Part shown: one piece after another, positions 16,343-24,054 of the stretch
Position numbering within the stretch: position 1 is the stretch's first letter
Layout: each line of letters opens with the position of its first letter
Assembly (NCBI GenBank): GCA_052389895.1
Contig: JBQTHM010000008.1
Location: forward strand, 1-64,000
Origin: CAVVXX01 sp052389895
GTDB lineage: Bacteria > Pseudomonadota > Alphaproteobacteria > Micropepsales > Micropepsaceae
Length of the DNA stretch: 64,000 nucleotides
Direction: 5' to 3'
Notes under the pieces: model-generated
The model's input: only the letters and a program-made list of their open reading frames with translations
Told to the model about the DNA's origin: nothing
Databases searched by the model: none
Program-made: the position numbers and the translations under genes

Positions 16343-17004
16343 ACAAGGTTCCAACTGATAAGTTAATCGAGTGTCTTGCGGGCGAAGGCAACCCAGTGCG
16401 CCGCCTGCCCCCGCCCTATGTGCGCACCGCGATTTGGCTTGCGCTGTCGCTGCCATGGGTTGCAGCCGTCGTCTTCATCATGGGGCTGCGGCCCGACATC
16501 GGCGAGCGATTGGCGGACGGCCGCTGGCTGGTCGAGCAGGGCGCTGCGCTGGCGACGGCCATTACGGCGGCGATGGCCGCGTTTTGTGTGGGCGTGCCCG
16601 GACGGCCTCGTTGGGAGCATTTCGTGCCGTTTCTGCCTCTGGCCGTGTGGCTTGGCGTTCTCGGCGCAGGTTGCATCGAGACATGGCTTTCGCCCGGCGG
16701 CGCCGGTCTCATTCTTCGCCCTGATTGGGAGTGCTTGCCGGGGATTGTTGTGGTGGGGCTAATTCCTGCCGCGGTAATGGCGATCATGATTCTTCGCGGG
16801 TCGCCGATCGCGCCGACGATCACGACGGCGTTTGGCGCGCTTGCGGCCGGCGGTCTGGCCCAGGTCGGCCTGCGTCTGTTTCACCAGGAGGATGCGAGCC
16901 TGATGGTGCTCGTCTGGCAGACGGGCACGGTATTCGCAATCGTCCTGATTGCGGGGTTGTTGGGGCCGAAATTCCTGCGCTGGCGGCTTTCGCCCGCGCG
17001 TTGA
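16339..17004 (+). CDS. nrsF: NrsF-type membrane anti-sigma factor (DUF1109)
   Basis: 221-aa protein with a short cytoplasmic N-terminus and about six hydrophobic segments, the DUF1109 layout. Cysteines are at 12, 83, 112 and 132; conserved cysteines in Caulobacter NrsF are needed for metal response, and Cys132 in DWECLPG may correspond to one of them. It holds sigma-F at the membrane until metal stress. Coupled to sigF by a 4-bp overlap. Confidence 0.88.
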   Translation: MNKVPTDKLIECLAGEGNPVRRLPPPYVRTAIWLALSLPWVAAVVFIMGLRPDIGERLADGRWLVEQGAALATAITAAMAAFCVGVPGRPRWEHFVPFLPLAVWLGVLGAGCIETWLSPGGAGLILRPDWECLPGIVVVGLIPAAVMAIMILRGSPIAPTITTAFGALAAGGLAQVGLRLFHQEDASLMVLVWQTGTVFAIVLIAGLLGPKFLRWRLSPAR

Positions 17005-17051
17005 TCCGCGGCGCCGGGCAAAGAAGGAGCGATTTCGGCGGGAGGGCATGC

Positions 17052-17708
17052 ATGATGCCTGAAGAAATTGGCAAGGCGCAGCTGGAACGGGTTGCGGAAG
17101 CCGCTGCTGAGGTCGTGAATTGCATTCGCGTGCTTGAAAAAAGCGGATCCAATCTCGTGGCTGAAGTCTTGGGCGGGCGGGAATTCATCGAGTACGAACA
17201 TTATCCGCCTGATGATGTCCACGATCCTGAAAGCCACGCCCAATACTACTTTCACGCGCACCCGCAAACACGTGGCGAATGGAATGACTATGGCCACTTC
17301 CACACGTTTCTGCGGCCCGCCGGCAATGATGACAGAACGTGCCACCTGATCGCCATTTCCATGAATCGCGAAGGCCGGCCCGTGCGGTTGTTCACGACCA
17401 ACCGTTGGGTCACTGCAGAAACATGGTACCGCGCCGATGACGCCGTTGCGATGCTCGATCGGTTTGGCGTCGATCTGTCACGCCCCTCCTGGCCGCTCAA
17501 CCGCTGGATTTCGGCTATGCTGGTTCTGTATCGCGCGGATATCGAAGTGTTGATCAGGCAACGCGACATCGGCATCGAAAATTGGCGGCAAGAGCATCCG
17601 GATACGAACGTTTTCGAAGATCGCAACCTTGAAGTAATTTCTGCAAAGGCGATCGACCTCGATGCGACGCTTGAAGACGTGCGCAGAAAGCTCGGTCTGG
17701 AAGATTAG
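17052..17708 (+). CDS. Conserved DUF6969-like protein
   Basis: 218-aa soluble protein. The central block QYYFHAHPQTRGEWNDYGHFHTFLRP is rich in His and aromatic residues and resembles the DUF6969 family; RPVRLFTTNRWVTAETWY follows, then a helical C-terminus. Function unknown. The open frame extends upstream to 16725 but that part overlaps nrsF; ATG 17052 is preceded by GGAGGG and fits the family start. It may be co-transcribed with sigF/nrsF, 47 bp away. Confidence 0.75.
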   Translation: MMPEEIGKAQLERVAEAAAEVVNCIRVLEKSGSNLVAEVLGGREFIEYEHYPPDDVHDPESHAQYYFHAHPQTRGEWNDYGHFHTFLRPAGNDDRTCHLIAISMNREGRPVRLFTTNRWVTAETWYRADDAVAMLDRFGVDLSRPSWPLNRWISAMLVLYRADIEVLIRQRDIGIENWRQEHPDTNVFEDRNLEVISAKAIDLDATLEDVRRKLGLED

Positions 17709-17762
17709 ACCTACGACGCGCGGCGTGAATGGGACCGTGCGTCAGATGCGAGGAGACCCGGC

Positions 17763-18077
17763 ATGAAAAAGACGTTGATCTTCGCTTTTGTTATGGCCAT
17801 GTCGCTTGCAACGATGGCGCCAATGGCGCTGGCCGCAGGACCGCAATACGAACTCCATGTCGCCGGTCTCGCCTGTCCCTTCTGCGCGTACGGAATCGAA
17901 AAGAAGCTGAGCCAAATCGAAGGCGTCGAGACTGTAGAAACCGACATCGCCAGCGAAACGGTCACCGTCGCTATGAAGGACGGACAAAGCCTGGACAGGA
18001 CAGCCGCGGAGCGGGCCGTAAAGGCGGCTGGCTTCGACCTGCTGGGGATGGAGAAAGCGCAGACGAACACCAAGTAA
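17763..18077 (+). CDS. Periplasmic heavy-metal-associated (HMA) domain protein
   Basis: 104-aa protein with a cleavable signal peptide (ends near ALAAG) and one HMA domain. The metal-binding motif is LACPFCAYGIEKKL (Cys38, Cys41), in the usual GMxCxxC position though Met is Ala here. It looks like a MerP/CopZ-type metal chaperone. A GGAG site precedes the ATG. The outer-membrane barrel gene follows after 10 bp, suggesting an export-linked job. Confidence 0.85.
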   Translation: MKKTLIFAFVMAMSLATMAPMALAAGPQYELHVAGLACPFCAYGIEKKLSQIEGVETVETDIASETVTVAMKDGQSLDRTAAERAVKAAGFDLLGMEKAQTNTK

Positions 18078-18087
18078 GGAGCGCGTC

Positions 18088-19017
18088 ATGGCCGCAAGCG
18101 CGAAGAGCGGCGGCACGTGGCCGGCGTTGCGGTTTGGGGCAGTTGCTTCACTTGCGCTATTCGCAGCGATGCCCGCGTTTGCCGCGCCCCAAACCTTCAA
18201 CACGGCGCTGCCGGTGACAGAAGACGAATTCGTTTTCCGCCAGCAGTTCCTCAATGTTCAAGCGAGCGGCGACCCGACGGCCGCCAATCGCGAGGTCGAG
18301 GTCCTGGGCGCCGTGTCCGTTCTCGGTTATGGGGTGGATCCGGATTTTACGCTGTTTGCAATTCTGCCCTACTTTGACAAGAAGCTCGAGCTGACCACGT
18401 CCAGTGGCCAGCGCATCAGCCGCGAAGCGCGCGGGATAGGCGATCTCAGCGTGATGGCACGCTATACGGTCTACAAGGACAACTTTCCCGGCGGCAACTT
18501 CAGGATAGCGCCATTCGCCGGCATCCAGATACCGACCGGCGAAAATTCGGCACGAGACAGGTTCGGCCGCATCCCGCCGCCGATCCAACCCGGCTCCGGA
18601 TCGTGGAATCCCTTCGCCGGGATCGTCACGACTTACCAAACACTCGATTTTGAATTCGACGCAGACGCGGTTTATCAGGTCAACACCACGACCGACGGAT
18701 TCCGGGCCGGGAACGTGGTTCGCTTCGACGCTTCGCTTCAATATCGTCTCTGGCCGCGCGAACTTGGGCCTGGCGTCCCAGGATTCCTTTATGGCGTGCT
18801 GGAGACAAATGTCATTTATCAGGATAAAGACCGTATCCTTGGTGCCGGTGATCCCAATTCCGGCGGCACGAGCTGGTTTCTCGATCCCGGGATTCAATAC
18901 GTTACGAAAAACTATGTGCTGGAGGCGATCGTACAGGTGCCGCTGACCCAAGATCTTAACGGCAGCGCGCTTGAAAATGATTACACCATATTGGCGGGAA
19001 TCCGCGTGAATCTGTGA
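18088..19017 (+). CDS. Outer-membrane beta-barrel, MetA-pathway-type transporter
   Basis: 309-aa exported protein; the signal peptide ends AMPAFAAP. The mature part is beta-rich with alternating hydrophobicity and the segments LPYFDKKLEL, GIGDLSVMARYTVY, APFAGIQIPTGE and a C-terminal DYTILAGIRVNL ending in Leu. This pattern fits the phenol MetA degradation-type/transporter family (PF13557). Substrate unknown; between HMA and NHL genes it may move a metal or a small organic compound. Confidence 0.8.
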   Translation: MAASAKSGGTWPALRFGAVASLALFAAMPAFAAPQTFNTALPVTEDEFVFRQQFLNVQASGDPTAANREVEVLGAVSVLGYGVDPDFTLFAILPYFDKKLELTTSSGQRISREARGIGDLSVMARYTVYKDNFPGGNFRIAPFAGIQIPTGENSARDRFGRIPPPIQPGSGSWNPFAGIVTTYQTLDFEFDADAVYQVNTTTDGFRAGNVVRFDASLQYRLWPRELGPGVPGFLYGVLETNVIYQDKDRILGAGDPNSGGTSWFLDPGIQYVTKNYVLEAIVQVPLTQDLNGSALENDYTILAGIRVNL

Positions 19018-20039
19018 TGCGGCAAACGGCGAATAGAAATCGCACGGCGGCTTTAGAGGGAGGACGACGCCGCAACATTGTTCGCGTGATCTATATCGGC
19101 GTCGTCTCTGTGGCCGCACTTGTGGCAATGGCCTGGTTTGCGGCCGTGCCCTCCGCAACCGAACCTGCATACCAGTTCGTGAGCGCGTGGGGCGAAAAAG
19201 GGACAGGCCCGGGCCAATTCCATGATCCAACCGGAATCGCTGTCTACGGCAGCGAAGTGTTTGTCGCAGACTCTCGCAACAATCGGATTCAGGTCTTCGA
19301 TTTCGATGGGCGTTTCAAGCGTCAATTCGGAAAGCGCGGCAGCGCCATGGGCGAGCTTGGCAGGCCGATGAACCTGACGATCGCCGGGAACGAACTCTAT
19401 GTGCCGGAATACTGGAATGATCGTATCCAGGTCTTCGGACTTGATGGCGTTCCCAAGCGCGTCATTGGTCGCAAGGGGCATGGACCGGCCCAATTCGACG
19501 GGCCGGGCGGCGTGGCGGTTGCACCAAACGGCGATCTTTTCGTTGCCGATTTTTACAATCAGCGTATCCAGCGCCTTCATGCCCACGGCGCCTTCGTTCG
19601 CCAGTGGGGCACTACCGGTGAAAAGGGTCGCGGCGCCGGCACGTTCATTTATCCGACGGACGTTGCACTGAGCCCGAGCGGCCGGCTCTACGTTGCGGAT
19701 GGTTACGCAAACCGTATCCAGGCTTTCGACAGTTCGGGCCAGTTCGTGACCAAGTGGGGTGGTCCCTTAGCGATCGGCATTCCCGGGGGCTCCAATAGCT
19801 GGTTCCGGGTCGTTACAAGCTTGGCGATCGGGGCAAACGGCGAGGTCTACGCCGCGGATTTCTACAATCACCGGATCCAAAAGTTCACAGAAGATGGCCG
19901 GTTCCTGACGAGCTTCGGCGGTTACGGCAAGGGCGAGGGACAATTTGACCACGCAATTGCGGTTGCCGTGGCTGACGACGGCACCGTTTTTGCCGCCGAT
20001 TTCGCCAATAACCGGATCGAGAAATGGCGCCCGGGCTAG
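19014..20039 (+). CDS. NHL-repeat beta-propeller protein with N-terminal membrane anchor
   Basis: 341-aa protein. A hydrophobic anchor at about 24-44 is followed by six NHL-type blades, each with the consensus like DPTGIAVYGSEVFVADSRNNRIQVFD. Repeats end in (Y/N)(N)xRIQ(V/K/R). It probably faces the periplasm. The GTG start overlaps the stop of the barrel gene. NHL propellers bind ligands or proteins; no specific role can be given. Confidence 0.85.
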   Translation: MMRQTANRNRTAALEGGRRRNIVRVIYIGVVSVAALVAMAWFAAVPSATEPAYQFVSAWGEKGTGPGQFHDPTGIAVYGSEVFVADSRNNRIQVFDFDGRFKRQFGKRGSAMGELGRPMNLTIAGNELYVPEYWNDRIQVFGLDGVPKRVIGRKGHGPAQFDGPGGVAVAPNGDLFVADFYNQRIQRLHAHGAFVRQWGTTGEKGRGAGTFIYPTDVALSPSGRLYVADGYANRIQAFDSSGQFVTKWGGPLAIGIPGGSNSWFRVVTSLAIGANGEVYAADFYNHRIQKFTEDGRFLTSFGGYGKGEGQFDHAIAVAVADDGTVFAADFANNRIEKWRPG

Positions 20040-20046
20040 CGGCAAA

Positions 20047-20553
20047 TCACTGAAGTGGCGCCTTTTTCCCTTGCCGTGCTATTTTTTCGTTTGCGGGCGT
20101 GCGCCGCGTTTCTTGACGCTGCGGCTTGGCGACGATCGGGGCCTGGAAGAGGACATCGATAATTGGGCACTCTGGAATTTTGTCACCGCTGCATTTCGCG
20201 GCAACAGAAGTCATCATGCGCTCCAGGCGGCGCAGATCGGCGATTTTGCGCCGTATGCCGGCCGCGTGTTCCAGTGTGAGCGCGCGGACCTCGCTACAGG
20301 TATATCCGTTGCCGTCAACGAGACGAAGAAGGCCGCGCAGCTCTTCAAGACTGAATCCAAGTTCCCTACCACGCCGGATAAAGACTAGGCGCTTGAGATC
20401 GCTCGGCGCGTAGAGCCTGTATCCGCCGCTGCTCCGCGCCGGCTTGGGCATGACGCCGATCTTCTCGTAGTAGCGGATCGTCTCGATGTGCACGGCGCTT
20501 TCCTTGGCCAGAATGCCGATCGGGAACTCCGTTTTGGTCGCGATTGTGGCCAT
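20047..20553 (-). CDS. merR: Mercury-responsive MerR regulator
   Basis: 168-aa MerR family protein. The N-terminal winged helix has FPIGILAKESAVHIETIRYYEKIGVM, and a long dimerisation helix follows. The mercury-binding triad is present: Cys86 in YTCSEV, Cys121 and Cys129 in KCSGDKIPECPI, as in Tn501 MerR. Start set at ATG 20553; the longer frame runs over the mer promoter. It diverges from merTPA and its operator lies between them. Confidence 0.9.
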   Translation of the reverse strand: MATIATKTEFPIGILAKESAVHIETIRYYEKIGVMPKPARSSGGYRLYAPSDLKRLVFIRRGRELGFSLEELRGLLRLVDGNGYTCSEVRALTLEHAAGIRRKIADLRRLERMMTSVAAKCSGDKIPECPIIDVLFQAPIVAKPQRQETRRTPANEKIARQGKKAPLQ

Positions 20554-20562
20554 GAAAATGCC

Positions 20563-20595
20563 CCTTGAGTCTGTATGGGCTAAAGGGTGCATTCT
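20563..20595 (+). promoter_or_regulatory. mer operator-promoter with 19-bp spacer
   Basis: -35 TTGAGT (20565-20570), 19-bp spacer, -10 CATTCT (20590-20595). An imperfect dyad CCTTGAG/CTAAAGG lies between them, the overlong-spacer layout untwisted by MerR. Predicted transcription start is about 20602, at the merT ATG itself. Confidence 0.6.
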
Positions 20596-20601
20596 CTTCA
20601 C

Positions 20602-20985
20602 ATGGAGATCAAGGACGAAGGCTTAACCGGCAATTCCGGCCGCTCTCAAAATTTGCTGGCGGCTGGCGGTCTTATTAGCGCGCTCGGTGCTTCGGTATGC
20701 TGCATCCTGCCGCTTGTGCTGTTCAGCGTGGGCATCGGCGGCGCGTGGATTGCCAATTTCACGCAGCTTGCGCCCTATCAGCCCTACTTCATCGCCGCGG
20801 CGCTCGGCTTTCTCGGTGCGGGCTACTGGCTCGTGTATCGCGCCTCGAAACAGGCATGCGCCGAAGATGCTGCCTGCGCTCGCCCGCTGCCAAACCGCTT
20901 GGTCAAGGGCGCGCTGATCGCGGCGACCATTCTGGTTATCGCCGCGCTTCTGTTCAATGTATTGGCGCCTCAACTTCTCAACTGA
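20602..20985 (+). CDS. merT: Mercuric ion transporter MerT
   Basis: 127-aa inner-membrane protein with three hydrophobic segments. Vicinal Cys33-Cys34 (SVCCILP) lie in the first helix and a second pair, Cys86 and Cys92, in the cytoplasmic loop, as in MerT. It takes Hg(II) from MerP and passes it to MerA. Start taken as ATG 20602; the ATG at 20587 lies inside the promoter. No Shine-Dalgarno site is visible, consistent with a leaderless message. Confidence 0.9.
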   Translation: MEIKDEGLTGNSGRSQNLLAAGGLISALGASVCCILPLVLFSVGIGGAWIANFTQLAPYQPYFIAAALGFLGAGYWLVYRASKQACAEDAACARPLPNRLVKGALIAATILVIAALLFNVLAPQLLN

Positions 20986-21000
20986 CGGAGGAATTTCCGC

Positions 21001-21291
21001 ATGAACAAGCTTCTCGCAATAGGTGCTCTTGCGTTCGGCCTGCTCGCGAATGGTACGGCGCTTGCTGCCGAAAAAACGGTCACCTTGGACGTGCAAAACA
21101 TGTATTGCGCTGCTTGCCCCTACACCGTGAAGGCAAGCTTGAAAGCCGTGCCGGGCGTATCAAAAGTTGATGTGTCGTACACCGCGAAGACCGCGATCGT
21201 GACGTACGACGATCAGAAGACCGATGTCACGGCGCTCACAGCCGCGACGACAAAGGCCGGCTATCCGTCGGGTCCCAAGGGCCAGTCGTGA
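21001..21291 (+). CDS. merP: Periplasmic mercury-binding protein MerP
   Basis: 96-aa protein with a signal peptide ending ALAAE and one HMA domain. The mercury-binding motif is NMYCAACP (Cys36, Cys39). It scavenges Hg(II) in the periplasm for MerT. GGAGGAA precedes the ATG. Its stop overlaps the GTG of merA. Confidence 0.93.
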   Translation: MNKLLAIGALAFGLLANGTALAAEKTVTLDVQNMYCAACPYTVKASLKAVPGVSKVDVSYTAKTAIVTYDDQKTDVTALTAATTKAGYPSGPKGQS

Positions 21292-22715
21292 CGGAATGCT
21301 GCTCCCCCTCTAAGGGGGGCAAACACTTCGACCTGGCTGTCATTGGCGCGGGCTCCGCAGGATTCTCGGCCGCAATCACGGCGGCGGAACTGGGCGCGCA
21401 AGTTGCACTGATAGGCCACGGCACGATCGGCGGCACTTGCGTCAATATCGGCTGTGTGCCTTCCAAGACGTTGATCCGCACCGCCGAAGCGTTGCATCAG
21501 GCGGGCGCCGCTGCGCGTTTCGCGGGTGTCGTCGCCAGGGCCGGAATGCGAGACTGGGCCGCCGCAGTAGAACAGAAGGATGAACTGGTGGCGGACCTGC
21601 GCCAGTCGAAATACCTGGATCTGTTGCAAGCCTATCAGACGATTTTCTACGTGGAGGGCCGTGCGCGGCTTGCGGAAGGCGGTGTTGCGGTTAATGAGAA
21701 TTTGGTCAGAGCGGGACGCGTCGTTATCACGACGGGGGCGCGGCCATCTGTGCCCTCGATTCCCGGGATCGAGAACGTGAATTACCTGACCAGCACGTCC
21801 GCACTCTCGCTTGACGCGCTGCCGAAATCCCTTCTGGTAATTGGCGGCGGATTCATCGGCACGGAACTGGCGCAAATGTTCGCACGCATGGGCGTCAAGG
21901 TCACGATAACCTGCCGTAGTCATCTCTTACCTGCGGCTGAGCCCGAAATTTCGGATGCTCTTTCGAGCTACTTCCGCGACGAGGGTATCGCGCTTCGTTG
22001 CGGTGTGAATTATCAGAACGTGTCGCAAAGGGACGCAGGTATTGCGCTAGCGCTGAGTGGTGATGGAGGGGCGGCAACAATCGTAGCCGAACGCCTCCTG
22101 GTGGCGGCTGGCCGCACTCCCAACGTCGAGGATCTCGGGCTAGCGCAGGCCGGCGTTGCGCAAACTCCCAGCGGTGCCATACGAGTAGATGACAGGATGC
22201 GGACGACGCGTCCGGCTACCTATGCCGCTGGCGACGTCACCGGCCGTGACCAGTTTGTTTACATGGCCGCCTATGGCGCAAAGTTAGCCGCCCGGAACGC
22301 GCTCGATGGCGACAAGTTGCGCTACGGCAATCGGGCGATGCCAGCCGTTGTGTTCAGCGATCCCCAAGTTGCCAGCGTAGCCCTGACTGAAGCCGCGGCG
22401 CGCGCCGCCGGTTACGATGTCGTCGTATCGCTGCTGCCGCTTAACGCAGTCCCACGCGCTCTTGCGGCGCGCGACAAGCGGGGCCTGATAAAGTTGATCG
22501 CAGACCAGCGCAGCCGAAAGCTTCTGGGGGCCCATATCCTGGCACCCGAAGGTTGCGACAGCATTCAAACAGCGGCGCTCGCAATTCATCAAGGTTTAAC
22601 GATCGACGATTTGGCGCAGCTGACCTTTCCGTACCTTACGACAGTCGAGGGGCTGAAGCTCGCAGCTCTCGCATTCGACAAGGATATGGCGAAACTCTCT
22701 TGCTGCGCTGGGTAA
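21288..22715 (+). CDS. merA: Mercuric reductase MerA
   Basis: 475-aa flavoprotein, short form lacking the N-terminal HMA domain. It has FAD motif GAGSAG, redox pair Cys51-Cys56 in GGTCVNIGCVPSK, NAD(P)H motif GGGFIG, and the C-terminal Cys472-Cys473 pair (KLSCCAG) that hands Hg(II) to the active site. An extra CC pair occurs at residues 4-5. It reduces Hg(II) to volatile Hg(0) in the cytoplasm. The GTG start overlaps the merP stop. Confidence 0.95.
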   Translation: MTECCSPSKGGKHFDLAVIGAGSAGFSAAITAAELGAQVALIGHGTIGGTCVNIGCVPSKTLIRTAEALHQAGAAARFAGVVARAGMRDWAAAVEQKDELVADLRQSKYLDLLQAYQTIFYVEGRARLAEGGVAVNENLVRAGRVVITTGARPSVPSIPGIENVNYLTSTSALSLDALPKSLLVIGGGFIGTELAQMFARMGVKVTITCRSHLLPAAEPEISDALSSYFRDEGIALRCGVNYQNVSQRDAGIALALSGDGGAATIVAERLLVAAGRTPNVEDLGLAQAGVAQTPSGAIRVDDRMRTTRPATYAAGDVTGRDQFVYMAAYGAKLAARNALDGDKLRYGNRAMPAVVFSDPQVASVALTEAAARAAGYDVVVSLLPLNAVPRALAARDKRGLIKLIADQRSRKLLGAHILAPEGCDSIQTAALAIHQGLTIDDLAQLTFPYLTTVEGLKLAALAFDKDMAKLSCCAG

Positions 22716-22801
22716 GGCGGAGTTTGTGTCGGGTTCACGGCGGACTCTCAATCAGACGATCCAAGGATAGAGGAGTCAGAAATAACGAAGGGAATTGAGT
22801 A

Positions 22802-22876
22802 CTAGGGATTGATTATTCCGGGTTCGGCTGCGTGCGTGCTCACTGTAACGATCATCATCATTGGTGCGCCGCACTC
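22802..22876 (-). pseudogene. 3' remnant of a paralogue of the gene at 23560
   Basis: About 75 bp closely matching the 3' end of the gene at 23560-24051, in frame and with the same stop. It reads GAPMMMIVTVS then THAAEPGIINP and stop, against GAPMMMIVSVS and KHATEPGIINP in the intact gene. Similarity is lost upstream, where no open frame continues. It marks an old tandem duplication or recombination scar. Confidence 0.75.
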
Positions 22877-22921
22877 CACCGAAATTACAATGGATGCAGA
22901 GACATTTAACGCGAACTAAAT

Positions 22922-23425
22922 CTAGCCGGACGCAAGTGTTTGATTGAGCATTGCACGAGTGCCTTCCGCGCCGCTTACCGGCAGCCCCTTGGGATCGAGC
23001 AGGCCAATCTGCACCAGCACGCTAGCCTGGTCCCAATAAATGTGCTCATGGGAGATTTTGCCGTCCTTGAATCCCACGATTACTGCAAAGGCCACTTCCA
23101 CCGGCTTCCCAGTGGGCGCGATACTAGGCAGCAGCCAGTCAATCGTCGTCGTATGCGTGAAGCTTATAACCAGCTCGTCGACAATTTGATGGTCGTCGAC
23201 AGTCCGGGACACCATAGTCATCTTGACGTCTGGCGGGAAGAACTTGCCAACCAAATGATTCCGGTAAAAATTGCGAACCCCGTCGTGGCCCACGCCCCCG
23301 ATCATCGTCGGCACGTTAAGCAGATGCGGATTCCCGGTCATTGTGGCCATAGTGGTATCCAGGTCGCCGGCCAGTTCCGCCTCTACATGCTTTTTGAATA
23401 CGTCGATCATCGCTTGCTTTGACAT
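22922..23425 (-). CDS. SnoaL-like (NTF2-fold) protein
   Basis: 167-aa protein with the SnoaL/ester-cyclase pattern: VFKKHVEAELAGDLDTTMATM at the N-terminus, then GVRNFYRNHLVGKFFPPDV and a C-terminal KDGKISHEHIYWDQASVLVQIG. Single cone-shaped domain, likely a small cytosolic enzyme or ligand-binding protein. GGGAGC precedes the ATG. It stands between mer and the Cu/Ag efflux operon with no evident link to either. Confidence 0.8.
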   Translation of the reverse strand: MSKQAMIDVFKKHVEAELAGDLDTTMATMTGNPHLLNVPTMIGGVGHDGVRNFYRNHLVGKFFPPDVKMTMVSRTVDDHQIVDELVISFTHTTTIDWLLPSIAPTGKPVEVAFAVIVGFKDGKISHEHIYWDQASVLVQIGLLDPKGLPVSGAEGTRAMLNQTLASG

Positions 23426-23559
23426 AGATTAGCTCCCTTGTGTCGATGCGTTGCAGATGGAGCAGCAGTGGCTTCAGCGAGCCTCGGATGCCCATGGCGG
23501 CGCCCGCAGACCGAAGGTTAGAATATCATAGGCCTTCTAGCGAAGACTGAACTTGCGAA

Positions 23560-24051
23560 CTAAGGATTGATGATTCCCGGTTCGGTTGCGTGCTTGCTCA
23601 CGGAAACGATCATCATCATCGGCGCACCACTCTCCGGGTCAAGCACGGCTTTGTCATCTGCGACATCGAACTTGCCATTCCCGTTGTCAAAGTGGAGCAT
23701 GGCATAGATAGTCTCGCCGTCGCGCGTCGCGCGGGAAAGTGTAACTGGCGGCAGGTTTTTTGTTTCTCCGGCGGCAAGCAAACCGCTTGCACCCAAGATC
23801 CTACCTGGCCTGCCGGCAGCGTCGTCATGGATAACGACAAAGCCGCGCTTTCTTAGTCGCACGAGCGAGGCCGAGACACTCGGGCCCGGTGGCTGCTCCG
23901 CCACGTAAATTGTGTTCTCTCCGACAATAAGGCCGGATGAACCAGAGGCGGCGAGCGGATCGTCTTCGCCGGCTCGAAAGAAAAAAGCAGCTCCCGAGAC
24001 CGCGATGATGATCGCAAAAATCAAGAACATTTTGCTATTCATGCGCATCAC
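23560..24051 (-). CDS. Membrane-anchored DUF7282-like protein
   Basis: 163-aa protein with an N-terminal anchor or signal (FLIFAIIIAVSGAAFFF). The following domain has IYVAEQPPGPSVSASLVRLRKRGFVVIHDD and ETIYAMLHFDNGNGKFDVADDKAVLD, which resembles the DUF7282 fold; DNGNGKFD could bind Ca2+. The start at 24051 is 3 bp from the CusA stop, so it is the last gene of the efflux operon. Function unknown. Confidence 0.7.
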   Translation of the reverse strand: MMRMNSKMFLIFAIIIAVSGAAFFFRAGEDDPLAASGSSGLIVGENTIYVAEQPPGPSVSASLVRLRKRGFVVIHDDAAGRPGRILGASGLLAAGETKNLPPVTLSRATRDGETIYAMLHFDNGNGKFDVADDKAVLDPESGAPMMMIVSVSKHATEPGIINP

Positions 24052-24054
24052 CTA

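Noticed and set aside
16725..17051. N-terminal extension of the DUF6969-like frame
   Set aside because: Lies within nrsF; similarity to the family begins only at 17052.
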